Shown in pieces: positions 29,356 to 39,169 of a stretch of 64,000 nt of DNA. The stretch covers positions 1-64,000 of the forward strand of contig NZ_JAGIZB010000025.1 of the NCBI RefSeq assembly GCF_017813395.1, read 5' to 3'. A program made the position numbers and the translations under genes. The stretch comes from Pararoseomonas baculiformis (lineage in GTDB: Bacteria; Pseudomonadota; Alphaproteobacteria; Acetobacterales; Acetobacteraceae). Below the pieces are notes generated by a model that worked only from the letters and a program-made list of their open reading frames with translations, was not told the DNA's origin and searched no databases. Position 1 is the stretch's first letter, and each line of letters starts with the position of its first letter.

Positions 29356-30222
29356 TCAGCCGCCCGTGCCGGGCGGCAGGCTCTGGTCCATCGCCAGGGC
29401 CGGCACCGCGTCCCGGCACCAGCCCACCACGCGCGCGGGCACGCCCGCCACGGTGGCGCAGGGCGGCACATCGGCCAGCACCACGCTGCCCGCCCCCACC
29501 TTCGCGCCGCGGCCGATCTCGATATTGCCCAGCACCTTCGCGCCGGCCGAGAGCAGCACGCCATCCCGCACCTTCGGGTGCCGGTCGCCCCGCTGCTTGC
29601 CCGTGCCGCCCAGCGTCACCTCCTGCAGGATGGAGACGTCGTTGCCGATCACGGCGGTCTCGCCGACCACCACGCCCGTCGCATGGTCGATGAAGACGCC
29701 GCGGCCGACGGGCACGGCCGGGTGGATGTCCACGCCGAAGACAAGGGAGCAGCGGCTCTGCAGGTAGAGGGCGAGGTCGATCCGGCCATCCTTCCAGAGC
29801 CCGTGCGCCACGCGATGCCAGGTCAGGGCGTGGAAACCCTTGTAGTAGAGGAAGGGGGCCAGCCAGCCCCGCGCCGCCGGGTCGCGGCGCCGGTTGGCGG
29901 ACAGGTCCGCCGCGGCGAGGGTGACGAGATCCGGCCCGGCCGCGCGCGCCAGGTCTTCCAGCCGCTCGGCGGGCATCAGGGCCTCGGTCAGCTTGCGGGC
30001 AAGCAGGGCTGAGAGCGCGGCGCCCAGCGTGTCATGCCGCAGCACGGCCATTTCGAGCATGCCGCGCAGGGCAGGTTCCGCTTCCGCCGCCGCCTCGGCC
30101 TCCGCCCGGAGCATCGCCCAGAGCGCATCGGGCTGCGGCGTGGCGCCCAGGGCCAGGTCGGCGGCTCCCGCTTCCATGTCGAACCCGTCCATCGCGTCGC
30201 TCCCTGGCAGCTGGAAATCCAT
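29356..30222 (-). CDS. cysE: serine O-acetyltransferase
   Basis: CysE makes O-acetylserine from serine and acetyl-CoA, the first step of cysteine synthesis. The 288-residue protein has an N-terminal helical domain and a C-terminal left-handed beta-helix of hexapeptide repeats, with the signature VDIHPAVPVGRGVFIDHATGVVVGET, EVTLGGTGKQRGDRHPKV and GAKVLGNIEIG. The catalytic Asp-His pair is in FIDHATG. It lies downstream of the histidine kinase on the same strand, 57 bp away; co-transcription is possible but no regulatory link is evident. Confidence 0.93.
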   Translation of the reverse strand: MDFQLPGSDAMDGFDMEAGAADLALGATPQPDALWAMLRAEAEAAAEAEPALRGMLEMAVLRHDTLGAALSALLARKLTEALMPAERLEDLARAAGPDLVTLAAADLSANRRRDPAARGWLAPFLYYKGFHALTWHRVAHGLWKDGRIDLALYLQSRCSLVFGVDIHPAVPVGRGVFIDHATGVVVGETAVIGNDVSILQEVTLGGTGKQRGDRHPKVRDGVLLSAGAKVLGNIEIGRGAKVGAGSVVLADVPPCATVAGVPARVVGWCRDAVPALAMDQSLPPGTGG

Positions 30223-30279
30223 AGTCCAGGCGGCGCCCGCTGTCCCCGCGCCGTTTCGCGGGGCGGCTCCCCGCCTGCC

Positions 30280-31713
30280 TCACATCGGCAGGCGGATCGT
30301 AGCCCGCAAGCCGCCCATCGCGCTTTCCCCCAGCGCGATCTCGCCTCCATGGGCGCGGGCGATGTCGCGCGCGATGGCCAGCCCGAGCCCGGTGCCGCCG
30401 GCCGAGAAGCTGGCGAAGGGCTTGAAGGCGCCTTCCCGCGCGGCGGCGGGGATGCCTGGCCCGTCATCATCCACCGCGACCTCCGCCCAGCCCGGGATGG
30501 GGCGCACCGTCACCGTGACATGGGCGGCGTGGCGGCGGGCATTGTCCAGCAGGTTGCCCAGGCACCGCCGCACCGCGTCCGGCCGCAGGGGAAGGGTAAG
30601 GGAGGGCGGGGCTTCCACCGCCACCGCCGAGCCATCGGCCGCGCTGCGGGAGGCGATCTCGCGCACCAGCCCCACGAGATCGGTCGGCTCCGGTGCTTCC
30701 AGCACCTCGCCCCGGGCGAAGGCGAGATAGGAGGCGACCATGCGCTCCATCTCCTCCACGTCCTGGGTCATGGCGGCCGCATCCTCCTGCGCCTCCGCGG
30801 GCAGCATGGCCAGGCCCAGGCGGAGGCGGGTGAGGGGGGTGCGCAGGTCATGGCTGATGCCCGCCAGCATCTCCGTGCGCTGGGTGACGAAGCGGCGGAT
30901 ATTGGCCCGCATGCCGTTGAAGGCGGCGGCGGCCTGGCGCACCTCGCTGGCGCCCTCGGGCTTGATGGGGCCGGTCTCCCGCCCCTTGCCGAAGGCTTCC
31001 GCCGCCGCGGCCAGGCGGCGCAGGGCGCGCACCTGATTCTTCATGAACAGCGCCGCCACCACGAAAAGCAGCAGCGAGGCGCCGACGAGCCAGATGACGA
31101 AGAGATAGAGCGTGCTGGCGAAGAGGCGCTTGCGCGGCGCCTCCACATGCAGCACGCCATCGGGCAGGGCCACGCGGATGATCACGCTGCGCGGGTCACT
31201 CTGCCAGTCCGTGTCGAAGGGCATGCGCAGGCGTTCGCGCAGCGCGTTGTCCAGGTCCCCCTCTAGCGGCAGCAGGGGAAGGCTGGCGGAGCGGGAGGTG
31301 CTGCGGCCGAGCGTGGCCCCCTGTTCGAAGGCCAGGGAGAGATCCAGGCGCCATGCCGCCTCGCGGAAGATCCAGCCGCGATCCTCCTGCACGGGGTAGC
31401 GGGAGAACAGCTCCACCACCATTCCCACATCCCCCGCCACGCCGCCGGCCAGGCGGCGGGAGATCACGTCCAGATGCGTGCCATAGAAGATCTGCAGCGC
31501 GATGCCCTGGGTGACCACCAGCGGGACGAGGATGATGAGAAGGGCGCGCGCCAGCAGCCCGCGCGGCACAAAGGGGCGCAGCGCGGCGGTGATGGCACCG
31601 CGCCAGCGGCGGCGGTGGGTCCAGGCCGGCGGACAGGCCCGCGCCTCGGGCGGCGGGGCATCGGCCCAGCCATTATCCGCCTCGATGCCCTTGGGGCCGA
31701 TATCGGGTGCCAT
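30280..31713 (-). CDS. sensor histidine kinase (EnvZ/OmpB type)
   Basis: The 477-residue kinase has two transmembrane segments (about 54-74 and 200-223) enclosing a periplasmic sensor of about 125 residues, then a HAMP linker, the dimerisation helix with His288 in MLAGISHDLRTPLTRLR, and the ATPase domain (GNLLDNARRHA, VDDDGPGIP, GTGLGLAIARDIARAHGG). The layout is that of EnvZ-like kinases. GGGAGGG precedes ATG 31713. Its partner response regulator is 25 bp upstream on the same strand. The signal is unknown. Confidence 0.94.
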   Translation of the reverse strand: MAPDIGPKGIEADNGWADAPPPEARACPPAWTHRRRWRGAITAALRPFVPRGLLARALLIILVPLVVTQGIALQIFYGTHLDVISRRLAGGVAGDVGMVVELFSRYPVQEDRGWIFREAAWRLDLSLAFEQGATLGRSTSRSASLPLLPLEGDLDNALRERLRMPFDTDWQSDPRSVIIRVALPDGVLHVEAPRKRLFASTLYLFVIWLVGASLLLFVVAALFMKNQVRALRRLAAAAEAFGKGRETGPIKPEGASEVRQAAAAFNGMRANIRRFVTQRTEMLAGISHDLRTPLTRLRLGLAMLPAEAQEDAAAMTQDVEEMERMVASYLAFARGEVLEAPEPTDLVGLVREIASRSAADGSAVAVEAPPSLTLPLRPDAVRRCLGNLLDNARRHAAHVTVTVRPIPGWAEVAVDDDGPGIPAAAREGAFKPFASFSAGGTGLGLAIARDIARAHGGEIALGESAMGGLRATIRLPM

Positions 31714-31738
31714 GCGGAACCCTCCCTATCAGCGGGGG

Positions 31739-32434
31739 TCAGGCCCCCGGGCGCAACACATAGCCCTTGTGCCGCACCGTGTGCAGGAAACGCGGTTCCC
31801 GCGGGTCCGGCTCGATCTTGCGGCGCAGGCGGGTGACGGTCACGTCCACCGCGCGTTCCCCGGCTTCCGGCGTGCCCATGGCGGCCGCGATCTCCTCGCG
31901 CGAGAGAACCTCGCCGCCCCGGCGGGCGAGCGCCACCAGCAGCGCGGCCTCTCCGCCGGTCAGGCGTGTCACCCCTTCCGGGCCGCGCAGCTCGCCGCGC
32001 TCGGGGTCGAACCAGCGCGGGCCGAGCTGCACCGGGGGCAGGGGGGCGGAGGCGGGCGGGGCGGCGCGGCGAAGGATGGTGCGGATCCGGAGCGCCAGCT
32101 CCCGCGGGTCGAAAGGCTTGGCGAGGTAGTCATCCGCCCCGTGCTCGAAGCCCGCGATCCGGTCATCCGGCGCACCGGCGGCGGTGAGCATCAGGATGGG
32201 CACGTCCTGCCCGGCCCGGCGCAGGCTTTCGGCCAGGTCCAGCCCTGTCTCGCCCGGCATCATCACGTCCAGCACCATCAGGTCGAACTCCATGCCGCCC
32301 AGGGCCTGGCGGGCGGCGACGGCATCGGCCGCGGTGCTGACGCGGAAGCCCTGCTCCGACAGGAAGCGCTGGAGCAGGCTGCGGAGGCGGGCATCGTCAT
32401 CCACGACCAGGAGATGGGCGGCGGCGTCGCTCAT
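31739..32434 (-). CDS. OmpR-family response regulator
   Basis: The 231-residue regulator has a receiver domain with acidic pocket Asp12-14, phosphoacceptor Asp56 in MVLDVMMPGETGL, conserved Thr in LTAAG and Lys in YLAKPF, then an OmpR winged helix (VTVTRLRRKIEPDPREPRFLHTVRHKGYVL). Its ATG overlaps the MarR stop by 4 bp, and the kinase follows. A MarR protein coupled to an OmpR-type regulator resembles the PetP-PetR pair of Rhodobacter, which is required for cytochrome bc1 expression; that homology is my inference. Confidence 0.94.
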   Translation of the reverse strand: MSDAAAHLLVVDDDARLRSLLQRFLSEQGFRVSTAADAVAARQALGGMEFDLMVLDVMMPGETGLDLAESLRRAGQDVPILMLTAAGAPDDRIAGFEHGADDYLAKPFDPRELALRIRTILRRAAPPASAPLPPVQLGPRWFDPERGELRGPEGVTRLTGGEAALLVALARRGGEVLSREEIAAAMGTPEAGERAVDVTVTRLRRKIEPDPREPRFLHTVRHKGYVLRPGA

Positions 32435-33042
32435 GGCGTCTTTCCCGGGACAACCGGCCGGGCGGCCGGGCGGGCGGCGGCCCTGGCATCGGCGGGCGGC
32501 GTGGCGCGGACGGAGGGGCGGTCCGTGCCGCTGAGCCGCTCCAGCGCCTTGCGCGCATCCGGGCCCATCAGCCCGCGCATGACATGGCGGAACCCCTCCA
32601 CTGCCACGGGCCCGGCCTCGCGATAGGCCCGTGTCACCGTCTCGCGCTGGCGCTCGAAGAGGCGGCGCTCCAGCGCCTCGCCCTCCGGGGTCAGGGCGAG
32701 CAGGCGCTGGCGCCGGTCCGCGCGGCCGGGGCTCTGCGCCACATAGCCCTGCTGCATGAGGGGGGTGAGGACGCGGGAGAGGGACTGCTTGGTGATCGCC
32801 AGGATCCCGAGCAGTTCCCCGACGGTCAGCCCCGGGCGGCGGCCGAGGAAATGCAGCACGCGATGATGCGCCCGGCCCATGCCCAGCTCGGCCAGGATGG
32901 CGTCCGGGCCCGCGGTGAAGTCGCGATAGCCGAAGAAGAGCAGGTCCTGGGCCAGGCGAAGCTCCTCTTCCCGCAGGAAGAGAAGGTTGCGCCCGGCGCC
33001 AGCCGGGCCTGCCCCGGCGCGTGTGTCCATCCCTTCAGGCAT
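32431..33042 (-). CDS. MarR-family transcriptional regulator (PetP-like)
   Basis: The 203-residue protein has a MarR winged helix: ELGMGRAHHRVLHFLGRRPGLTVGELLGILAITKQSLSRVLTPLMQQGYVAQSPGRADRRQRLLALTPEGEAL. The tail of 30 residues is Ala/Arg/Pro-rich. It is translationally coupled to the response regulator and divergent from the second aminotransferase, with a 7-bp inverted repeat in the shared promoter region. It probably controls one or both directions. The PetP comparison rests on this gene order and the MarR fold. Confidence 0.88.
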   Translation of the reverse strand: MPEGMDTRAGAGPAGAGRNLLFLREEELRLAQDLLFFGYRDFTAGPDAILAELGMGRAHHRVLHFLGRRPGLTVGELLGILAITKQSLSRVLTPLMQQGYVAQSPGRADRRQRLLALTPEGEALERRLFERQRETVTRAYREAGPVAVEGFRHVMRGLMGPDARKALERLSGTDRPSVRATPPADARAAARPAARPVVPGKTP

Positions 33043-33063
33043 GGCTGCCCTGCTCCCTCATTG

Positions 33064-33094
33064 GGTCAGCTTTGTTGACGCAATCATGCTGACC
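33064..33094. promoter_or_regulatory. inverted repeat in the marR/ilvE divergent promoter region
   Basis: GGTCAGC (33064-33070) and GCTGACC (33088-33094) form a perfect 7-bp inverted repeat with a 17-base spacer. A possible plus-strand -35 TTGACG (33075-33080) lies inside it and a -10-like TAACAT (33099-33104) just after. This suits an operator for the MarR protein or the response regulator. The whole intergenic region is AT-rich compared with its surroundings. Confidence 0.45.
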
Positions 33095-33170
33095 ATTTTA
33101 ACATACTGGCAGTTCACGAAAGAAAATTACCAATCAACTGGCGCAAGCATTCCAACCGAGGAAATCTGCC

Positions 33171-34070
33171 ATGGCTCTCCCCTCCTTCGACGACCGCGAC
33201 GGCTGGATCTGGTTCGACGGCCAGTTCGTTCCCTGGCGCGATGCCAAGCTGCATGTGCTGACGCATGGCCTGCATTATGCCAGCGGCGTGTTCGAGGGCG
33301 AACGGGCCTATGCCGGAAACATCTTCAAGCTTCGCGAACATACCGAGCGCCTGTTCGAGAGTGCCCGGATCCTCGGCTTCCGGATCCCCTACACCGTGGA
33401 GGAGATCGACGCCGCCTGCATCGAGGTGATGCAGCGCAACGGGCTGACCGAGGGCTATATCCGCCCGATCGCCTATCGCGGCAGCGAGATGCTGGCGGTG
33501 GCGGCGCAGAACACCAGCACCCATGTCGCGATCGCCGCCTGGCCCTGGCCGAACCTTTTCGGGGAGGATCGGATGAAGGGCATCACCCTGGGCATGGCCC
33601 CCTGGCGGCGGCCCGCGCCGGATACGGCGCCCACGGCCTCCAAGGCCACCGGCCTCTACATGATCGGCACCATGTCCAAGCACGCGGCGGAGGCGGAGGG
33701 CTTCAACGATGCCCTGATGCTGGACTGGAAGGGCGACGTGGCCGAGGCGACCGGTGCCAATGCCTTCTTCGTCTTCGACGGCGAGGTGCATACCCCCACC
33801 CCCATCGGCTTCCTGGACGGCATCACCCGCCGCACGGTGATGAACCTGGCCCGGCAGAACCAGATGAAGGTGGTGGAGCGCACCATCGCGGCCGACGAGA
33901 TCGGGCGGGCGACCGAGGTGTTCCTGGCCGGCACGGCGGCGGAGGTGACGCCGGTGCGCCGGATCGCCGGGCACCACTACACCCCCGGCCAGATCACCGA
34001 GACACTGGTGGCCGAGTATTCCCGGCTGGTCCGGATGAGTCCGGAAGAGGTGCTCCGCCGCGCCGCCTGA
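33171..34070 (+). CDS. ilvE: branched-chain amino acid aminotransferase (short form)
   Basis: This 299-residue fold-type IV PLP enzyme matches the common bacterial IlvE size. WIWFDGQFVPWRDAKLHVLTHGLHYASGVFEG, the PTASKATGLY lysine region, EATGANAFFVFDGEVHTPTP and FLAGTAAEVTPV are typical. GAGGA precedes ATG 33171. It is divergent from the MarR-led regulatory operon, so its transcription may respond to that regulator. It is clearly a different lineage from the 361-residue BCAT at 23802. Confidence 0.93.
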   Translation: MALPSFDDRDGWIWFDGQFVPWRDAKLHVLTHGLHYASGVFEGERAYAGNIFKLREHTERLFESARILGFRIPYTVEEIDAACIEVMQRNGLTEGYIRPIAYRGSEMLAVAAQNTSTHVAIAAWPWPNLFGEDRMKGITLGMAPWRRPAPDTAPTASKATGLYMIGTMSKHAAEAEGFNDALMLDWKGDVAEATGANAFFVFDGEVHTPTPIGFLDGITRRTVMNLARQNQMKVVERTIAADEIGRATEVFLAGTAAEVTPVRRIAGHHYTPGQITETLVAEYSRLVRMSPEEVLRRAA

Positions 34071-34413
34071 CCCGCGATTGCCCTGGTTCATGGCCGGCCG
34101 TGTCCCTTTCGGGGCGCGGCCGCTCCGCTTTCTGGCGGTTGTGAGCGAACCCCGCCTTGCGCCGACCTGACATGCCGGTAAGACGGGTGACAAGCGAGGC
34201 GCAGCAGCCCAATTGATGCGCGGGAGCCCCGGCCCAGTCCGGGGGAGCAACGGAATGACAACGGAAACAGGTCCAGATATTGCGCGGCGGCCCCTGACGG
34301 CCTCCCCGGCCGTCCTTTTCGCCCTTCGGCAGCCCCGGCCGCCCGCCTGCCACAGACCTGCCCCGATCGCGTCCTAACCCCCATCAGCCCGATCAGCCGA
34401 GAAGCGGAACACC
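34071..34413. other. 343-base non-coding interval upstream of sucA
   Basis: No gene is supported. A terminator-like hairpin (34096-34106 with 34111-34121, including two G-U pairs) follows ilvE. A shorter stem is at 34227-34244. The remaining sequence should carry the sucAB promoter, but I see no clear sigma-70 boxes. Confidence 0.4.
34096..34121 (+). terminator. possible terminator after the short ilvE
   Basis: An 11-bp stem with two G-U pairs closes on a TTTC loop about 25 bp after the stop codon. There is no adjacent T run, so efficiency is uncertain. Confidence 0.4.
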
Positions 34414-37299
34414 ATGCCCGGAGTGGATATCCTAGCCAGTGCGATGACGGGGGCGAACGCCACCTTCCTCGCCGATCTTTATGCCCGCTGGGTGCAGGCG
34501 CCGGACAGCGTGGACCCGTCCTTCCAGGAGCTCTTCGCGGCGTTGAACGATGACGCCCGGGCCGTGCTGCAGGATGCCTCCGGCGCCTCCTGGGCCCCGC
34601 GCCCGAAGGGCGGCTTCGCGCCCGAGCCCGAGGCGCCCGCCCCCGCCAAGGGCGGCAAGGGTGCCGCCGCCCCGGCCGCCAAGCCGGCCGATCCCGCCGC
34701 CAGCAAGCAGCAGGTGCTGGACTCGATCCGTGCGCTGATGCTGATCCGCGCCTATCGCGTGCGCGGCCACCTGGAGGCCGACCTGGATCCGCTGGGGCTG
34801 CAGAAGCAGGCGCCGCATCCCGAGCTGGACCCCAAGACCTACGGCTTCTCCGACGCTGATCTCGACCGGCCGATCTTCATCGACAAGGTGCTGGGCCGCG
34901 AGACGGCGACGCTGCGCGAGATCCTCTCGATTCTGAAGGCCAGCTATTGCGGCCCGATCGGCGTCGAGTTCATGCATATCCAGGATCCCGGGCAGAAGGC
35001 CTTCATCCAGCAGCGCGTCGAGGGCGCGCCCTGGACGAAGAGCTTCGGCAAGGACGACAAGCGCACCATCCTGCAGCAGCTGACCGAGGCCGAGGGCTTC
35101 GAGGCCTATTGCGCCCGCAAGTTCGTGGGCACGAAGCGCTTCGGCCTTGAGGGTGGCGAGAGCACCATCCCCGCGTTGCAGGCGATCATTGCCCAGGCGG
35201 CGAAGGGCGGGGTGAACGAGATCGCCATCGGCATGGCGCATCGCGGGCGCCTGTCCACGCTGGTGAACGTGGTGAAGAAATCCTTCACGCAGGTCTTCGC
35301 CGAGTTCAAGGGCGCCGGCCATCCGGAGGATGTCCAGGGCTCGGGCGACGTGAAGTACCATCTCGGCACCTCCACCGACGTGGAGATCGAGGGGCGCCAG
35401 GTCCATCTCTCCCTCCAGCCCAACCCCTCACACCTGGAGGCGGTCGACCCGGTGGTGGCGGGCAAGGTGCGGGCGCGCCAGGACATGGCGGGCGACACGA
35501 AGGAGCGCCGCTCCGTCATGGGCATCCTGCTGCATGGCGATGCCGCCTTCGCCGGCCAGGGCGTGGTCTATGAGACCATGGCGATGAGCCAGCTCATCGG
35601 CTACCGCACCGGCGGCACGGTGCATGTGGTGACAAACAACCAGATCGGCTTCACCACCACCCCGGCCCATGCCTATTCCGGCCTCTACTGCACCGATGTG
35701 GCGAAGTCCGTTCAGGCCCCGATCCTGCACGTGAACGGGGATGACCCGGAGGCTGTGGTGTTCTGCGCCCGCCTGGCGACCGAGTTCCGCATGGCCTTCG
35801 GGACGGATGTCGTGCTGGATGTCGTCTGCTACCGCCGCCACGGCCATAACGAGAGCGACGAGCCGGCCTTCACCCAGCCCCTGATGTATGCCCGCATCAA
35901 GGAAACGCCGACGACGCGCACCAAATACGCGCAGAAGCTGGCCGCCGAGGGTTCGGTGCCGGAGTCCGAGGCCAAGGCGATCCAGGATGCCTTCTTCGCG
36001 AAGCTGGACGAGGCCTTCCAGGCCAGCCAGACCTTCAAGCCGAACAAGGCCGACTGGCTGGAAGGCCACTGGACCGGGCTGAAGGCTCCGGGCAATGACG
36101 AGCCGGAGACGGACACCGACACCGCCGTGCAGCCGGAGACGCTGCGCGAGGTGGGCGCCGCCCTGTCCCGCGTGCCGGCGGGCTTCAACGCCAATCCGAA
36201 GATCCTCCGCCAGCTCGAGGCCAAGAGGCAGGCCATCGAGACCGGCGAGGGCATCGACTGGGCGACCGGCGAGGCGCTGGCCTTCGGTTCGCTGCTGGTG
36301 GAGGGGCATCGCGTTCGCCTCTCGGGCGAGGATGTGCAGCGCGGCACCTTCTCCCAGCGCCATGCCTATCTGATCGACCAGCAGACCCAGGCCGACTATG
36401 TGCCGCTGAACAACATCCGCGAGGGGCAGAAGCGCCTGGAGGCCTTCAACTCCCTCCTTTCGGAATTCGGCGTGCTCGGCTTCGACTACGGCTATTCGCT
36501 GGCCGATCCGAACACGCTGGTGCTCTGGGAAGGCCAGTTCGGCGACTTCGCCAATGGCGCCCAGGTCATCATCGACCAGTTCATCGCCTCGGCCGAGACG
36601 AAGTGGCTGCGCATGTCCGGCCTGGTGATGCTGCTGCCGCATGGCTATGAGGGGCAGGGGCCGGAGCACTCCTCCGCCCGCCTTGAGCGCTGGCTGCAGC
36701 TCTGCGCCGAGCGGAACATGCGGGTGGGCAACATCACCACCCCCGCCAACTACTTCCACGCCCTGCGGCGTCAGATGAAGGCGAACTACCGCAAGCCGCT
36801 GATCCTGATGACGCCGAAGTCCCTGCTGCGGCACAAGCTGGCGGTGTCCTCGCTCGCCGAGTTCGAGCCGGGCAGCCGCTTCAAGGTGGTGATCCCGGAG
36901 ACCGACGAGCTGGTGGCGCCCGAGAAGGTGAAGCGCGTCGTGCTCTGCACCGGCAAGGTCTATTACGACCTGCTGCAGGAGCGCCGGGACAAGGGCGTCA
37001 AGGATGTCGCCCTCGTCCGGGTGGAGCAGCTCTATCCCTTCCCGAGCATCACCCTGCCCAAGGTCCTCTCCCCCTACACCAAGGCCGAGGTCGTCTGGTG
37101 CCAGGAGGAGCCGGAGAACATGGGCGCCTGGAACTATATCGACCGCAAGATCGAGGATGTGCTGACCAAGGTGGGCAACAAGGCGAAGCGGCCGAGCTAT
37201 GTCGGCCGCCCCGCCGCCGCCAGCCCCGCGACGGGGCTTGCCAAGGTTCACGCGCAGCAGCAGGAAGCGCTGGTTCGCCAGGCGCTCGGCCTGGGTTGA
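34414..37299 (+). CDS. sucA: 2-oxoglutarate dehydrogenase E1 component
   Basis: SucA decarboxylates 2-oxoglutarate with thiamine diphosphate and passes the succinyl group to E2. The 961-residue length is typical. The N-terminal [24 protein letters not shown] helix that anchors E1, the [11 protein letters not shown] and [12 protein letters not shown] segments, the TPP region [15 protein letters not shown] and [24 protein letters not shown] and C-terminal NYFHALRRQ are all present. An Ala/Pro/Lys linker lies at about residues 70-100. It is 10 bp from sucB. Confidence 0.97.
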   Translation: MPGVDILASAMTGANATFLADLYARWVQAPDSVDPSFQELFAALNDDARAVLQDASGASWAPRPKGGFAPEPEAPAPAKGGKGAAAPAAKPADPAASKQQVLDSIRALMLIRAYRVRGHLEADLDPLGLQKQAPHPELDPKTYGFSDADLDRPIFIDKVLGRETATLREILSILKASYCGPIGVEFMHIQDPGQKAFIQQRVEGAPWTKSFGKDDKRTILQQLTEAEGFEAYCARKFVGTKRFGLEGGESTIPALQAIIAQAAKGGVNEIAIGMAHRGRLSTLVNVVKKSFTQVFAEFKGAGHPEDVQGSGDVKYHLGTSTDVEIEGRQVHLSLQPNPSHLEAVDPVVAGKVRARQDMAGDTKERRSVMGILLHGDAAFAGQGVVYETMAMSQLIGYRTGGTVHVVTNNQIGFTTTPAHAYSGLYCTDVAKSVQAPILHVNGDDPEAVVFCARLATEFRMAFGTDVVLDVVCYRRHGHNESDEPAFTQPLMYARIKETPTTRTKYAQKLAAEGSVPESEAKAIQDAFFAKLDEAFQASQTFKPNKADWLEGHWTGLKAPGNDEPETDTDTAVQPETLREVGAALSRVPAGFNANPKILRQLEAKRQAIETGEGIDWATGEALAFGSLLVEGHRVRLSGEDVQRGTFSQRHAYLIDQQTQADYVPLNNIREGQKRLEAFNSLLSEFGVLGFDYGYSLADPNTLVLWEGQFGDFANGAQVIIDQFIASAETKWLRMSGLVMLLPHGYEGQGPEHSSARLERWLQLCAERNMRVGNITTPANYFHALRRQMKANYRKPLILMTPKSLLRHKLAVSSLAEFEPGSRFKVVIPETDELVAPEKVKRVVLCTGKVYYDLLQERRDKGVKDVALVRVEQLYPFPSITLPKVLSPYTKAEVVWCQEEPENMGAWNYIDRKIEDVLTKVGNKAKRPSYVGRPAAASPATGLAKVHAQQQEALVRQALGLG

Positions 37300-37309
37300 G
37301 GAAGACAAG

Positions 37310-38545
37310 ATGACCGAGATCCTGGTGCCCACCCTGGGCGAAAGCGTATCCACTGCCACGGTCGCGCGCTGGCTGAAGAAGGTGGGCGAATCGGTGGCCG
37401 CCGATGAGCCGCTGGTCGAGCTGGAGACGGACAAGGTGACGGTGGAGGTGAATGCCCCTTCCGCCGGCACCATCGAGAGCATCTCGGCCGATGAGGGTGC
37501 GGAGGTCGAGGTCGGCGGGCTGCTCGGCATGCTTGGCAGCGGCGCCGGTGCGCCGGCCGCCAAGCCGGCGGCCGCGGCCCCCGCCGCCGCGGCGCCGGCC
37601 CCGAAGACGGAGGAGCCGCGCCCGGCCCCTGGCCCGGTCTCCCGCCCCGGCGGGGCCGAATCCGGCCATGCCCCGCTGCCCGCCGCGGCCAAGATGATGT
37701 CCGAAAAGGGCGTCACGGCCGAGCAGATCGGCCAGGGCAGCGCCAAGGACGGGCGCATCGCCAAGGGTGACGTGCTGGACTTCCTCTCCCGCCCGGCACC
37801 TGCCGCGGCCGCGCCGGCCGCCAAGTCCGCCCCGCGTGCGGCGGGTGAGGGCGAGGAGCGGGTGAAGATGACCCGCCTGCGCGTCACCATCGCGCGCCGC
37901 CTGAAGGAGGCGCAGAACACCGCCGCCATGCTCACCACCTTCAACGAGGTGGACATGACGAACGCAATGGCGCTGCGCGCCGAGTACAAGGACGCCTTCG
38001 AGAAGAAGCACGGCGTGAAGCTCGGCTTCATGTCCTTCTTCGTGAAGGCCTGCGTCGCCGCCCTGCAGGAGTTCCCGGCCGTCAATGCCGAGATCGAAGG
38101 GGACGAGATCGTTTACAAGAACTTCGTGAACATGGGCATCGCGGTGGGCGGTCCCTCCGGCCTCGTCGTGCCCGTGCTGAAGAACGCGCAGGATCTCTCC
38201 TTCGCGGGCATCGAGAAGGCGATCGGCGATTTCGGCAAGCGCGTGCGTGACGGCCAGCTGAAGCTTGAGGAGATGGCGGGCGGCAGCTTCACCATCACCA
38301 ATGGCGGCATCTACGGCTCGCTGATGTCCACCCCGATCCTGAACCCGCCCCAGTCCGGTATCCTCGGGATGCATGCGATCAAGGAGCGGGCCATGGTGGT
38401 GGGCGGCAAGATCGAGATCCGCCCGATGATGTACCTGGCGCTTTCCTACGACCACCGGATCGTGGACGGGAAGGAGGCGGTGTCCTTCCTGGTGCGCGTG
38501 AAGGAAGGCGTGGAGGACGCCCGCCGCCTGCTGCTGGGCCTCTGA
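37310..38545 (+). CDS. sucB: 2-oxoglutarate dehydrogenase E2 (dihydrolipoyl succinyltransferase)
   Basis: The start ATG 37310 gives 411 residues. There is one lipoyl domain with Lys42 in [11 protein letters not shown], an Ala/Pro-rich linker, a peripheral-subunit-binding domain near 120-155 ([12 protein letters not shown]...[11 protein letters not shown]), a second Ala-rich linker and the catalytic domain with SYDHRIVDG near the C-terminus holding the catalytic His and Asp. It forms the core of the complex with SucA and Lpd. Confidence 0.97.
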   Translation: MTEILVPTLGESVSTATVARWLKKVGESVAADEPLVELETDKVTVEVNAPSAGTIESISADEGAEVEVGGLLGMLGSGAGAPAAKPAAAAPAAAAPAPKTEEPRPAPGPVSRPGGAESGHAPLPAAAKMMSEKGVTAEQIGQGSAKDGRIAKGDVLDFLSRPAPAAAAPAAKSAPRAAGEGEERVKMTRLRVTIARRLKEAQNTAAMLTTFNEVDMTNAMALRAEYKDAFEKKHGVKLGFMSFFVKACVAALQEFPAVNAEIEGDEIVYKNFVNMGIAVGGPSGLVVPVLKNAQDLSFAGIEKAIGDFGKRVRDGQLKLEEMAGGSFTITNGGIYGSLMSTPILNPPQSGILGMHAIKERAMVVGGKIEIRPMMYLALSYDHRIVDGKEAVSFLVRVKEGVEDARRLLLGL

Positions 38546-38568
38546 GCCCTTCCGCCAGACAGCATGAG

Positions 38569-38607
38569 GCGGGCCGGGAGGGGAGACCCTTCCGGCCCGC
38601 TTCCGTT
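38569..38607 (+). terminator. hairpin terminator after sucB
   Basis: A 14-bp stem with one G-U pair (38569-38582 with 38587-38600) closes on GAGA and is followed by TTCCGTT. It separates sucAB from the GFA gene and may be only partly efficient because lpdA lies downstream. Confidence 0.6.
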
Positions 38608-38655
38608 CCGGGCGCCCGGCCCGTGCTAGGCTCCCCGCAAAAGGGGAGGCTGCCG

Positions 38656-39048
38656 ATGCTCACCGGCCGATGCCATTGCGGTGCCATTCGCTACGAGATG
38701 CCGGAGGAGGTGCTGCACCACGCCCTCTGCCACTGCTCGGACTGCCGGCGGCATGCCGGGGCGCCGATGGTGGGCTGGGCCATGATCCCGGCCGGGGCGC
38801 TGAAGGTGGAGGGAGAGCCGGTTGTCTATGCCTCATCGGAGCATGGCCGGCGCCATTTCTGCGGTCGCTGCGGCACCGGGCTGTTCTATGTGAACGAGGC
38901 AATGCTGCCGGGCCTGGTCGATATTCAGACCGGCACGCTGGACGACCCGGATGCCCTTCCGCCCGGCGCCCAGATCCAGGTGGCCGAGCGGCTGCGCTGG
39001 ATGAGCCATCTGGACGCGTTGCCTCAGTTCGAGCGCTATCCGGGGTAG
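38656..39048 (+). CDS. GFA-domain (glutathione-dependent formaldehyde-activating-like) protein
   Basis: ATG 38656 after GGGGAGG gives 130 residues. The zinc-binding cysteines are plain: CHCGAIRY near the N-terminus, [13 protein letters not shown] and [10 protein letters not shown]. The fold is the GFA/CENP-V beta-tent. The founding member was reported to condense formaldehyde with glutathione, but most relatives have no proven activity. It is inserted between sucB and lpdA with its own ribosome site. The link to 2-oxoglutarate dehydrogenase is probably positional. Confidence 0.88.
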   Translation: MLTGRCHCGAIRYEMPEEVLHHALCHCSDCRRHAGAPMVGWAMIPAGALKVEGEPVVYASSEHGRRHFCGRCGTGLFYVNEAMLPGLVDIQTGTLDDPDALPPGAQIQVAERLRWMSHLDALPQFERYPG

Positions 39049-39169
39049 GACCGGCAGGGAATTGCGCCCCGGTCAACCCTGCCGGGCCCATTCTCCGCGC
39101 GCTGCACCCTTCAAGCCTGGCCCCGGGCCTGCTACCTGCCCCCGAAGATCATTGCAGGGCCCGTCCACC

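Noticed and set aside
33994-34353. Possible minus-strand gene upstream of sucA
   Set aside because: The peptide is Pro/Arg/Gly-rich noise with no start signal; the interval is better read as non-coding.
35428-38085. Open frame of 885 codons antisense to sucA and sucB
   Set aside because: The plus-strand products are canonical E1 and E2; the antisense peptide is low-complexity with no domain.
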